From positions 434,001 to 498,000 of the forward strand of contig NZ_JAUMKD010000001.1 of assembly GCF_030519475.1 (NCBI RefSeq): a stretch of 64,000 nt of DNA, read 5' to 3'. Made by a program: the position numbers and the translations under genes. Each line of letters starts with the position of its first letter. Position 1 is the stretch's first letter. Below, piece by piece: positions 26,424-35,222 of the stretch. The notes below the pieces were generated by a model, which was given only the letters and a program-made list of their open reading frames with translations, searched no databases and was not told where the DNA came from. The stretch is from Micromonospora sp. C28SCA-DRY-2. Lineage in GTDB: Bacteria; Actinomycetota; Actinomycetes; Mycobacteriales; Micromonosporaceae.

Positions 26424-27104
26424 TCAGCCGCCGGCCAGCGGGGCCGGCTGGTTCTCCCGGGTGGCGCGGCGGACGGTCCAGACGGTGATCAGCAGCAGCA
26501 GCGCGTAGGGCGGGTAGCCCAGCGCCAGCCGGGCCACGCCGAGCGCGGTGTCCTGGTGGGCGAGGTAGAGCCCGGCCTGCACGCCCACCTTGGCCAGCCA
26601 GACCACGCCCCAGAGCACGGTCAGCCCGGTGAAGGTCTTCACCAGCCGCGGGTCGTCGCGCCACTCCGAGCGGCCCTGGGCCACCAGCACCGACCAGATC
26701 CACCCCACCAGGGGCTGCCGGATCGCCGCCGAGAGCAGCAGCGCCAGGCCGTAGCCGATGCCGTAGAGGATGCCGGGGAGGTAGAAGTCCCGCTCGTCGC
26801 CGGTACGCCAGGCGATCGCCGCGCCGATGGCGATGCCGAAGAGCCCGTTGACCGCGTGCCGGACGGGCCGGCGCTGGGCCAGCCGCAGCACCGCGATCGC
26901 CAGCGCCACGGCCACCGCGGCGATCACCGCGGGGCGCAGCTCGCCGAGGATGTTGGCGACCACGAAGACGACCACCGGGATGCTCGACTCGACCAGCCCC
27001 CGCCAGCCGCCGAGCTGGTCGGCCATCTGCTCGGCGATGGAGGGCAGCCGCTCCTCCTCCGGCCCGGTCTCCGGCTCCGCCGCCCGGTGCTGTCCGGTCG
27101 TCAC
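26424..27104 (-). CDS. DUF3159 integral membrane protein
   Basis: A 226-residue protein with an acidic N-terminal tail (EPETGPEEERLP) and six hydrophobic segments. The motif MADQLGGWRGLVESSIPVVV precedes the first helix, and YLPGILYGIGYG lies between helices. These fit the DUF3159 family, position-equivalent to Rv2693c. The function is unknown. The GTG start overlaps the stop of the OB-fold gene (GTGA), so the two are coupled. Linkage to ceoBC is conserved in actinobacteria, but the genes are convergent, so they are not co-transcribed. Confidence 0.88.
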   Translation of the reverse strand: MTTGQHRAAEPETGPEEERLPSIAEQMADQLGGWRGLVESSIPVVVFVVANILGELRPAVIAAVAVALAIAVLRLAQRRPVRHAVNGLFGIAIGAAIAWRTGDERDFYLPGILYGIGYGLALLLSAAIRQPLVGWIWSVLVAQGRSEWRDDPRLVKTFTGLTVLWGVVWLAKVGVQAGLYLAHQDTALGVARLALGYPPYALLLLITVWTVRRATRENQPAPLAGG

Positions 27105-27481
27105 TTCGGCGACTCCAGCTCGTAGTACGGGTTGTAGATGACCTTCCGGTCGTCCCGGACGGCCACCCGCCCGCGCGCGGTGAGGTGCCGGCCGGGCTCG
27201 ATGCCGGCGATGTGCCGCCGGCCCAGCCAGACCAGCGTCACCACGTCGCTGCCGTCGTAGAGGTCCGCCTCCAGGGTGGGCAGGTTGGTGCGCGGGGTGT
27301 AGACCACGGTGCGCAGCCGCCCGGAGACGGACACCACCTGGCCCCGGTGGCACTGCCGGGCCGGCACGCCGCCGTGCTCGGCGCTCTCCTTCTGCAGCTC
27401 CTGCGCCTCGATCTCGGCCTCGCTGGCCGTGAACCGGCGCAGCATCCGCCGCAGCGATCTCCGGTCCTCGTCGGTCGTCAT
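27101..27481 (-). CDS. OB-fold nucleic-acid-binding protein
   Basis: A small protein of 126 residues. A helical N-terminus (RRSLRRMLRRFTASEAEIEAQ) precedes an OB-fold of about 80 residues: VVSVSGRLRTVVY, LEADLYDGSDVVTLVWLGRR and GRHLTARGRVAVRDDRKVIYNP, ending YYELE. This is the tRNA-anticodon-type OB domain often found alone in actinobacteria and is equivalent in position to Rv2694c. Its ligand is unknown. ATG has GGAGG unusually close (2 nt) and GGAAGGG further up. It is coupled to the DUF3159 gene downstream. Confidence 0.85.
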   Translation of the reverse strand: MTTDEDRRSLRRMLRRFTASEAEIEAQELQKESAEHGGVPARQCHRGQVVSVSGRLRTVVYTPRTNLPTLEADLYDGSDVVTLVWLGRRHIAGIEPGRHLTARGRVAVRDDRKVIYNPYYELESPK

Positions 27482-27605
27482 GACCTCCGCGTCACCCTTC
27501 CACGCCGGCCGGCCCGCGCCGGCACTGCCCGAGCCCGGCGGCGCCGGGACCGTTCCGCCAGCGTACGCCGAGCGGGCCGGTCCCGGCGGGCCGGCGAACG
27601 CCGGG

Positions 27606-28307
27606 TCAGACCTCGCGGGGCTCCGCAGCCGCCCGGCCGGCCGCCGCACCCGTGTCGGCTCCCTCGGCGCCGGCCGGGGCGGCCTGCTCGGCGACGTCCC
27701 GGGGCAGCCGCAGCGGCAGCGGCTCGCGCACCGGCTTCGCCTCCTGGCCCCGGTCGACCACCAGCCCGTCGAGGCACTGGGCCAGCGGCCCGGCCGCGGC
27801 CGGGTCGACGGCCGCCGGGCCCTGGTAGACCCCGCGGACCATCCAGCGCGGCCCGTCGATGCCGACGAACCGCAGGTCGGTCAGGCCGTCCGGGGTGCGC
27901 ACCCGGGCCCGCAGCTCGGTGCCGTACTCCCCCTCGGCCTCCTGGGCGGCGGCGCCGTCGTTGAACAGCGACTGCCGGATCTCCTCGCGCACCTCGTCCC
28001 AGATGCCCTCGGAGCGGGGCGCGGCGAAGACGCCGAGTTGGAGCGCGTTCTGGCCGTGCACCAGCACCACCTGCTGGATCACGCCCTGCGGGTCGGCCTG
28101 CACCCGCACCTCCACCTCGGGCACCGCCGGGATCTGCAGGCTGCCCAGGTCGAGCCGCTGCACGCCGGCGGGCGCCTCGCTGACGTCGTACGGGCCGCGC
28201 GCCGGGGCCGCCGGGGTCTGCTCGCCGTCGTGGCTGTCGAGGACCTCGGTGGTCCGCTCGTCGCGGCCGCGCCGCCCGGCGTCGGCCCGCTTACGGGAGA
28301 AGATCAC
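27606..28307 (-). CDS. DUF3710 protein
   Basis: A 233-residue acidic protein matching the DUF3710 family (position of Rv2696c). It starts with a charged segment (VIFSRKRADAGRRGRDERT), has GPYDVSEAPAGVQRLDLGSL, IPAVPEVEVRVQ, LQLGVFAAPRSEGIW and DGPRWMVRGVY, and ends in an Ala/Glu-rich tail that looks disordered. No catalytic motif is visible and the function is unknown. GTG at 28307 is chosen because GGAGGG lies 8 nt upstream; an open frame extends further up but overlaps dut. It lies 25 bp downstream of dut on the same strand, so the two are probably one operon. Confidence 0.87.
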   Translation of the reverse strand: MIFSRKRADAGRRGRDERTTEVLDSHDGEQTPAAPARGPYDVSEAPAGVQRLDLGSLQIPAVPEVEVRVQADPQGVIQQVVLVHGQNALQLGVFAAPRSEGIWDEVREEIRQSLFNDGAAAQEAEGEYGTELRARVRTPDGLTDLRFVGIDGPRWMVRGVYQGPAAVDPAAAGPLAQCLDGLVVDRGQEAKPVREPLPLRLPRDVAEQAAPAGAEGADTGAAAGRAAAEPREV

Positions 28308-28332
28308 TGCGCCAACCCTCCGCTGTTCGCAC

Positions 28333-28845
28333 TCACCCTGCCACCTCTTCCGTCCGCCCGTCCGCCCCGTCGGTGCGCGGCGCGGGCGGCACCAGCCCGG
28401 CGTGCCCGCCGGTGGAGCCGTGCCCGCCGGCGCCGCGCGGGGACGCGGGCAGCTCGACCACCGGCTGGAAGACCGCCCGTTCCACCCGCTGGATGACGAG
28501 CTGGGCGATCCGGTCGCCACGGGAGATCTTCGCCGGCACGTCCCGATCATGGTTGATCAGGTTGACCAGGATCTCACCCCGGTAGCCGGCGTCGACCGTA
28601 CCGGGCGCGTTGAGCACGGTCACGCCGAGCCTGGCCGCCAGCCCCGACCGGGGGTGGACCAGGCCCACGTACCCCTCGGGGAGGGCGATCGCCAGGCCGG
28701 TCGGGACCAGGGCCCGACCGCCGGGTGGCAGCTCCACGTCCGCGGCGGCCACCAGGTCGGCCCCGGCGTCACCGGGATGGGCGTACGCCGGCAGCGGCAG
28801 CTCCGGGTCGAGCTGCCGTACGGGCACGGGTACGACGTCGGTCAC
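28333..28845 (-). CDS. dut: dUTP diphosphatase
   Basis: Hydrolyses dUTP to dUMP and PPi, keeping uracil out of DNA and supplying thymidylate synthesis. All five trimeric dUTPase motifs are seen: HPGDAGADL (I), [12 protein letters not shown] (II), [14 protein letters not shown] (III, with the catalytic Asp and Tyr), [10 protein letters not shown] (IV) and GAGGHGSTG (V). Motif V has His where many bacteria have Phe, as in related actinobacteria. The protein has 170 residues; the last 25, rich in Gly, Pro and Asp, extend beyond the usual 145-155. GTG follows GAGGGGA. Equivalent to Rv2697c. Confidence 0.96.
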   Translation of the reverse strand: MTDVVPVPVRQLDPELPLPAYAHPGDAGADLVAAADVELPPGGRALVPTGLAIALPEGYVGLVHPRSGLAARLGVTVLNAPGTVDAGYRGEILVNLINHDRDVPAKISRGDRIAQLVIQRVERAVFQPVVELPASPRGAGGHGSTGGHAGLVPPAPRTDGADGRTEEVAG

Positions 28846-28916
28846 GGTTCCCCTCTTCCGTCCGGTTCACGGGGTGACCCTGCCATCCTGCCGGGTACCC
28901 GGGCGGTTGTGCGCCG

Positions 28917-28929
28917 TACCCTCGGACTG
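28917..28929 (+). promoter_or_regulatory. Leaderless promoter of the DUF3093 gene
   Basis: TACCCT (28917-28922) ends exactly 6 nt before the GTG start; no Shine-Dalgarno sequence is present. It lies in the 83-bp divergent gap with dut. Confidence 0.55.
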
Positions 28930-29441
28930 TGAGCCTGTCGCCATCCTCGCCGTCGCCGTCGCCGTCACCGACGTCGCCCGTCGCGGCGCCCACCGAGCAC
29001 TCCGAGCGGCTCGGCCTGCCCTGGTGGCTCTGGCTGGCCGGGGTGGCCGCGGCCGCCCTGCTCGCCGCCGAGCTCTGGATGGGCTACTCCGGGGTCCGCG
29101 CGTGGCTGCCGTTCGCGGTGCTGCCGCCGGCGGCCGTGCTCGGTCTGGCCTGGCTCGGCCGGGTCCGGGTCGCGGTACGCGACGGCGAGCTGCGGGTGGA
29201 CGACGCCCGCCTGCCGGTGCGGTTCGTGGCGGACGCGATCCCGCTGGACGCCGCCGGCCGGCGCGAGGTGCTCGGGGTCGGCGCGGATCCGCTGGCGTTC
29301 GTGGTGCAGCGGCCGTGGATCAGCGGCGCGGTGCAGGTGGTGCTGGACGACCCGGCCGACCCGACCCCGTTCTGGGTGGTGAGCAGCCGCCGCCCGGTCG
29401 AGCTGGCCGAGGCGATCCTGGCCGCCCGCGACGCCGGCTGA
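28929..29441 (+). CDS. DUF3093 membrane protein
   Basis: A 170-residue protein with a Ser/Pro-rich N-terminus, two hydrophobic helices (about 30-48 and 58-78) and a cytoplasmic domain with VAVRDGELRVDDARLP, DAAGRREVLG and the ending FWVVSSRRPVELAEAI. This is the DUF3093 pattern (like Rv2698, divergent from dut in both genomes). The function is unknown; the PH-like soluble part suggests a membrane-associated binding role. The leaderless promoter fixes the GTG start. It ends 10 bp from the convergent downstream gene. Confidence 0.85.
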   Translation: MSLSPSSPSPSPSPTSPVAAPTEHSERLGLPWWLWLAGVAAAALLAAELWMGYSGVRAWLPFAVLPPAAVLGLAWLGRVRVAVRDGELRVDDARLPVRFVADAIPLDAAGRREVLGVGADPLAFVVQRPWISGAVQVVLDDPADPTPFWVVSSRRPVELAEAILAARDAG

Positions 29442-29451
29442 CCGCCGCCGC

Positions 29452-30264
29452 TCAGGGGCGCGCGGACGCGCCGGGCGGCTCCGGTGGGGCCCCCGGCAAC
29501 GCGCGGCGCCTGCGGTGCAGGTCGGCCCGGACCTGGTCGGCCAACCCCCGGGTGGCTCGCCGGTTGAGGTAGCTGGCGACCGCCGCCCCGGTGAGGAACG
29601 GCCCGAGCGTGGTCAGGTTGCGCCCGAAGCGCCGCAGCAGGGTGTCCCGCAGTTCCCGGCGGGCCGCGGTGCCGAGCACGGCGCCCACCCCGGCGCCGGG
29701 GATCATCGGGTTGACCCCGCGCTGGCTGGCCCAGGAGTGCACCAGCGCGACGGCGCGCGGGGTGCCGCCCATCGGCAGCGAGACCCCGTAGACCTCGTGC
29801 AGCTCGCCGACCAGCTTCAGCTCGATCGCCACCACGGCGACCGTCTCGGCGGCCAGCAGCACCGGCGCGGAGAGCAGGGTCGGGGTGACCGCCCACTCCA
29901 CGGCGGCGACGCCGCCACCGGCGGCGCCCACCCCGGCCGTCGCCCGGGCGGCGTTGCGTACCAGCCGGTCGGCGAGCGCGTCGTCGTCCAGCCCGGGGAA
30001 GTGCCGGCGCAGGGTGGCCAGGTCACGCACCGGCACGTGCGGCGCGATCTCGGCGACCGTGTCGACCATCCAGCGGACCGCGGCGCGGGGCTTGAACAGG
30101 TCGCCGAGCCCGCGGGCCCGGGCCTGCCCGACGAGCCGGGTGAGCAGTTGCCGGCGCCGGGCCGGCTCGATCTCGTCGGCGGTCAGCGCGGCGACGGTCG
30201 CCCCCAGCTCGTCGTCCGCGCCACGCTCGCCCACACCCGCCTCGTCCGCGCCACGCTCGCTCAT
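29452..30264 (-). CDS. EcsC-like uncharacterised protein
   Basis: A 270-residue protein with an amphipathic N-terminal half and a central hydrophobic, glycine/alanine-rich part (TPTLLSAPVLLAAETVAVVAIELKL is split here between two helices) followed by ELHEVYG. This resembles EcsC-family proteins, but I cannot confirm it without a profile search. The N-terminus contains a duplicated ERGAD segment produced by a 19-bp direct repeat. A good GGAGG sits 8 nt upstream of the ATG. The gene interrupts the order shared with M. tuberculosis between the DUF3093 and DUF4193 genes. Confidence 0.65.
   Translation of the reverse strand: MSERGADEAGVGERGADDELGATVAALTADEIEPARRRQLLTRLVGQARARGLGDLFKPRAAVRWMVDTVAEIAPHVPVRDLATLRRHFPGLDDDALADRLVRNAARATAGVGAAGGGVAAVEWAVTPTLLSAPVLLAAETVAVVAIELKLVGELHEVYGVSLPMGGTPRAVALVHSWASQRGVNPMIPGAGVGAVLGTAARRELRDTLLRRFGRNLTTLGPFLTGAAVASYLNRRATRGLADQVRADLHRRRRALPGAPPEPPGASARP
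30212..30260 (-). repeat. 19-bp direct repeat inside the EcsC-like gene start
   Basis: The 19-mer TCGTCCGCGCCACGCTCGC occurs at 30212-30230 and 30242-30260, 30 bp apart. It encodes the duplicated ERGADxx peptide near the N-terminus. Confidence 0.8.
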
Positions 30265-30337
30265 CGAACCAACCTCCGTGCCGGCTACCCGTCACGAGTC
30301 AAGCAGTTCCCCGGGCGCGCCGCACGACGACTCGGAC

Positions 30338-30367
30338 AGCGGCGGCCCCCGCCCGGGAGCCGCCGCT
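30338..30367 (-). terminator. Hairpin after the DUF4193 gene
   Basis: A 9-bp perfect stem (30338-30346 with 30359-30367) with a 12-nt GC-rich loop lies just downstream of the DUF4193 stop on the minus strand. Confidence 0.5.
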
Positions 30368-30384
30368 GGTGGACCCGGTGCGGA

Positions 30385-30681
30385 TCAGACGCACTCGCGG
30401 CAGATCAGCTCGCCGTTGCGCTCGACCGCCAGCTGGCTGCGGTGGTGCACCAGGAAGCAGCGGGCGCAGCGGAACTCGTCCTGCTGCATCGGCAGCACCT
30501 TGACCGTGAGCTCCTCGTCGGCCAGGTCGGCGCCGGGCAGCTCGAAGCTCTCGGCCACCTCGGCCTCGTCGACGTCCACGGCGCCCGACTGTGAGTCGAC
30601 GCGCCGGGCCTTGAGCTCTTCCAGGCTGTCCTCGCCGAGGTCGACCTCGTCGCGACGCGGGGCGTCGTAGTCGGTGGCCAT
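30385..30681 (-). CDS. DUF4193 zinc-ribbon protein
   Basis: A 98-residue acidic protein (MATDYDAPRRDEVDLGEDSLEEL) with a C-terminal zinc-ribbon: CARCFLVHHRSQL and CREC supply four cysteines. It fits DUF4193 (Rv2699c). The function is unknown; short acidic zinc-ribbon proteins of this kind often bind RNA polymerase or other proteins, but that is only a guess. ATG is preceded by GGGAGAG 8 nt upstream; an upstream in-frame ATG lacks a site and the MATDYDAPRRDE start is the family norm. Confidence 0.88.
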   Translation of the reverse strand: MATDYDAPRRDEVDLGEDSLEELKARRVDSQSGAVDVDEAEVAESFELPGADLADEELTVKVLPMQQDEFRCARCFLVHHRSQLAVERNGELICRECV

Positions 30682-31101
30682 CGGTTTCACTCTCCCATAT
30701 CGATGTTGTCGCTTCCGGTTGTAACGCCGGACGACGCTGTTTCGGTTCCGCTGGCCGGCCACCACTTGTGTCGGTCACCCGACCCGGCTGACCGTACGGG
30801 CCGGCGCCGCCAGAGGAACTCCTCCAGCGAGCGCGGAACCATACCCCCCCTTTGGGCGAGGCATGTATACCGCCCTCGTGGCTGAGATGTACGCCCCCGC
30901 ACGCGAAGTTGTTCCCAATGTGACTCAGGCGACACGAAGATAGGGGTAGTAGTACCCGGTTCCGGGATGGCGCGCCGGCATGTCCGGCTGTTTCCACGCG
31001 ACGGCCGGACAACCGTTAACCTCAGCGGCGTACTCGACGGCCGGCGGGGCGGTCCGACCGCCGGCGGCCGCCGCCACCCATCACTGTCCGGGAGCACCCT
31101 G
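30682..31101. promoter_or_regulatory. 420-bp divergent intergenic region
   Basis: No gene is seen. The region is clearly less GC-rich than its surroundings (for example GCATGTATACC, GAAGTTGTTCCCAATGTGACTC and GAAGATAGGGGTAGTAGTACC). Candidate -10 elements are TATGGT on the minus strand (30843-30838), which would give the DUF4193 mRNA a long leader of about 150 nt, and TAACCT on the plus strand (31017-31022) for the cei-like gene. No clear -35 partner fits either. Confidence 0.4.
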
Positions 31102-31632
31102 ATGAGCTTTGCGCGAGTGCGAGCACTCGTTGTCGTCGGCCTGCTGGGGGTGCTCGCCCTGGTCTTCGTGGTCGTCGCGCTGGTCCGCGACACCCAGGGC
31201 AACGCCGGCCTCGCCGGTGGCTGCCCGGAGGGCTGGCCGCTGGTCGACGTGAGCCTGCGCGAGCCCAAGGACGTGAAGATCAACGTGCTGAACGGCACCG
31301 ACCAGCCGGGTCTCGCCGCCAACATCGCCGACGACTTCCGCAACCGGAAGTTCCAGGTCAAGAAGGAAGGCAACGAGAAGAAGCAGGTCGACGAGGTGGC
31401 GGTGCTGCGCTACGGCCCGAAGGGCGTCGGCTCGGCCCACCTGCTCCGGGCGTACTTCCTGAACGCCGCCAAGTACGAGTACGACGCCGGCCGCCAGGAC
31501 GACACCGTCGACGTGGTGCTGGGCAACGACTTCCAGCAGTTGGCCACCACCACCGAGGTCAACCAGTCGCTGGGCGACCTGGGCTCGCCGGTGGCGCCGC
31601 CCGGCTCCTGCCCGATGCCCGAGAAGGGCTGA
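31102..31632 (+). CDS. cei: LytR_C-domain envelope protein (Cei-like)
   Basis: A 176-residue protein with one N-terminal membrane anchor (residues 8-29, ALVVVGLLGVLALVFVVVAL) and an extracytoplasmic LytR_C domain: VKINVLNGTDQPGLAANIADDFRNR and VAVLRYGPKGVGSAHLL. LytR_C domains accompany cell-wall-polymer ligases; the mycobacterial equivalent Rv2700 is named Cei for cell-envelope integrity. ATG with GGGAG 7 nt upstream is chosen over an upstream in-frame ATG without a site. It ends in PPGSCPMPEKG; that Cys could pair with the one in GGCPEGWP just after the anchor. Confidence 0.87.
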   Translation: MSFARVRALVVVGLLGVLALVFVVVALVRDTQGNAGLAGGCPEGWPLVDVSLREPKDVKINVLNGTDQPGLAANIADDFRNRKFQVKKEGNEKKQVDEVAVLRYGPKGVGSAHLLRAYFLNAAKYEYDAGRQDDTVDVVLGNDFQQLATTTEVNQSLGDLGSPVAPPGSCPMPEKG

Positions 31633-31817
31633 CCGGCCCGGCCGGCTCCAGCGGCTCCCGGTCGCGGCGGCCGTCCCACCCCGGGGAGACGGGTGCCCGC
31701 CCCTGCCCGGACGCCGCTGCCCCGGCCCCACGCCGCTGCCCCCGGGAGCGCGCCACCGCCACCGGGGGCCGCGCTGCCGCAGCCGGCCCAGGGCGGCCAC
31801 CGGGCGCGGGACGGCCG
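31633..31817. other. Convergent gap without a gene
   Basis: This 185-bp stretch between the cei-like gene and suhB is GC-rich and holds a 13-bp direct repeat (ACGCCGCTGCCCC at 31711 and 31730). No strong hairpin or gene is seen. Confidence 0.5.
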
Positions 31818-32633
31818 TCAGGGGCCGCCGGAGGCGTCCAGGTCGGCCAGCCGGGTGTGCAGCGGCCCGAACAGCGCCGGCGGGGCGGCGATGACCATGT
31901 CCGGGCCCGGCGGGAGCCCGCCCAGTCCGCCGACCCGCAGCCCGGCCTCGCCGGCCACCAGGCCGCCGGCGGCCAGGTCCCAGGCGGCCAGCCCCTTCTC
32001 GTAGTACGCGTCCACCCGGCCCTCGGCGGCCAGGCAGAGGTCGAGCGCGGCGGCGCCCAGCCGGCGGATGTCCCGCACGTGCGGGATCAGCTCGGCGATC
32101 ACCCGGGCCTGGTGCGCCCGACGCCCCGGGTCGTAGCCGAAACCGGTGGCCACCAGCGCCTGGCCGAGATCGGTCTCGGTGGAGCAGCGCAGCCGCTCGC
32201 CGTCGCGCCAGGCGCCGCCACCCCGGGTGGCGGTCCACTCCTCGCCGGTGCTGACGTTGCGCACCACCCCGGCGACCACCTGGCCGTCCACCTCGGCGGC
32301 CAGCGAGACCGCGCAGTGCGGCAGCCCGTAGAGGTAGTTCACCGTGCCGTCGATCGGGTCGAGGATCCAGCGCACCCCGCCCGGCCCGGCCGGGCCGCCC
32401 GCGCCGTACTCCTCGCCGAGCACCGCGTCCGCCGGCCGCAGCCGGTGCAGCGCCTCCATCACCTGCCGCTCCACCGCCCGGTCCGCGGCGGTCACCACGT
32501 CCGTGGCGGTGCTCTTGGTGGCCGCCACCGACACGCCCTCGGCCCGCATCCGGTGCGCCGTCGCGGCCGCGTCCCGGGCCACCTCGACCGCGATCTCCAG
32601 CAGTTCCCGCGGCGCCGGCGCCGTCCGGTCCAT
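31818..32633 (-). CDS. suhB: Inositol monophosphatase family protein
   Basis: A 271-residue Mg2+-dependent phosphatase of the IMPase/SuhB family, which hydrolyses inositol 1-phosphate or related sugar phosphates. The metal ligands are visible: GEE at 73-75, the signature WILDPIDGTVNYLYG with Asp92 and Asp95, and the second motif WDLAAGGLVAGEAG. In actinobacteria it can feed inositol lipids and mycothiol, but the substrate cannot be told from sequence. ATG is preceded by GGAAGGGGA. It is divergent from sigA, as Rv2701c is upstream of sigA in M. tuberculosis; the polyphosphate glucokinase gene ppgK found there is missing here. Confidence 0.92.
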   Translation of the reverse strand: MDRTAPAPRELLEIAVEVARDAAATAHRMRAEGVSVAATKSTATDVVTAADRAVERQVMEALHRLRPADAVLGEEYGAGGPAGPGGVRWILDPIDGTVNYLYGLPHCAVSLAAEVDGQVVAGVVRNVSTGEEWTATRGGGAWRDGERLRCSTETDLGQALVATGFGYDPGRRAHQARVIAELIPHVRDIRRLGAAALDLCLAAEGRVDAYYEKGLAAWDLAAGGLVAGEAGLRVGGLGGLPPGPDMVIAAPPALFGPLHTRLADLDASGGP

Positions 32634-32772
32634 CGTCCGTCCCCTTCCCGCACGACCGGGGTGTTCCGGATCCTGCGCGGGTATCATCCTTACAAAGTCC
32701 ACATCTGCGTCGAATCCGCGGTCCCCGCCGCGGGTACGCCGTGCGCCGCAGGATGATCGCCGCAGACGGCGT

Positions 32773-32778
32773 TACAAT
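32773..32778 (+). promoter_or_regulatory. -10 element upstream of sigA
   Basis: TACAAT lies about 144 bp before the sigA start in the 288-bp divergent gap and is the best -10 match there. No TTGACA-like partner is seen at 16-18 bp spacing. Confidence 0.45.
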
Positions 32779-32921
32779 TCACCCCTGCCCACGCGCCACG
32801 GACCGCCAGCGACCGGCCGGCCCGGGACACGGGGGTTCCTCAACCACATCGTTCGGCACGGTGCCCCGCTCTGCGTCGGACGACCCGGCCGTGCTCGCTC
32901 TTCGCCTCCGGAAGGTCATTC

Positions 32922-34532
<1,611 letters not shown>

Positions 34533-34640
34533 TCCGCGATCGTCAACCCGGCGTGTCGTTTTGGCCACTTGGCGTGCAACGTCGGATGGTGATCCTTCGG
34601 TTGCACGAATGTGATCGTTGACGTGGCACCCTTGGTGCAC

Positions 34641-34653
34641 GGCACACTGTGCC
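34641..34653 (+). promoter_or_regulatory. Small palindrome upstream of the DUF7455 gene
   Basis: GGCACACTGTGCC is a 13-nt inverted repeat (6-bp arms). It lies just downstream of a TTGACG that could serve as a -35. The surrounding 245-bp gap between sigA and the next gene holds no other recognisable element. Confidence 0.35.
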
Positions 34654-34777
34654 TGCCATGTGTGACCTCCATCCCGCGCGGGCACACAGGGAAGGCAAGG
34701 CCCCACAAGGGTGTTGCACGATAGGTGAGCAACGACCGAAGAGATTGTTCATCGGTGACGACCAGAGGAGGAAGGCG

Positions 34778-35011
34778 ATGACCCCGACCCTCACGCCGCC
34801 GCCCGAGACGGTGAGCCCCCCGGCCGCCGATGAACGGTGCGACCGCTGCAATGCTGCCGGCAAGCTCCGGATCACTCTGGCGGGTGGTAGCGAGCTGGTG
34901 TTCTGTGGGCACCACGCGAACAAGTACGCGGAGGATCTCGTGAAGATCACCGTGCGGTACGCCACGGACCCCGAGTTCAGCTGGCGTGGCGCCGATCTGA
35001 TGGCGAACTGA
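34778..35011 (+). CDS. Small DUF7455-type protein
   Basis: A 77-residue protein with a Pro/Thr-rich start and a compact domain: CDRCNAAGKLRITL, SELVFCGHHANKYAEDLVKI. Two N-terminal cysteines (CDRC) and CGHH could bind zinc. It fits the DUF7455 family found next to sigA in many actinobacteria; its function is not known to me. The start is clear because AGAGGAGGAAGG precedes ATG. Its own strong terminator shows that it forms a separate, probably highly expressed, transcription unit. Confidence 0.82.
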   Translation: MTPTLTPPPETVSPPAADERCDRCNAAGKLRITLAGGSELVFCGHHANKYAEDLVKITVRYATDPEFSWRGADLMAN

Positions 35012-35028
35012 GTCCGCTAACCGACATA

Positions 35029-35069
35029 GCCGGCCGGAGGCACCCCCAGGGTGCCTCCGGCCGGCTTTT
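35029..35069 (+). terminator. Canonical intrinsic terminator
   Basis: A perfect 17-bp stem (35029-35045 with 35049-35065) with a 3-nt loop is followed directly by TTTTC. It is the only terminator noted in the window with a run of four T directly after the stem. Confidence 0.9.
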
Positions 35070-35222
35070 CGCTGTCCGCGCCCGGTGACCGCCCGATCGC
35101 ATCCACCCCACGCACCCCTCACCCCCCGGCTCAGGTCGGCCGACGCGGGGCAGGCGTGCGGTGGGCCTGCTGCGCTGCTCACGGCGAGACGATCAGGGCA
35201 CGGCGGGATGAGCGTCCGGCCG

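Noticed and set aside
29452-30264. Calling the EcsC-like gene a firm EcsC orthologue.
   Set aside because: Only the general hydrophobic pattern and the ELHEVYG region fit by eye; a profile search with a significant score would be needed.
32751-32773. GGATG followed by CGTT upstream of sigA as an ECF or SigR-type promoter.
   Set aside because: The spacing is about 14 bp, too short for the GGAAT-N18-GTT type, and the -35 has a mismatch. Only TACAAT is kept as a -10.
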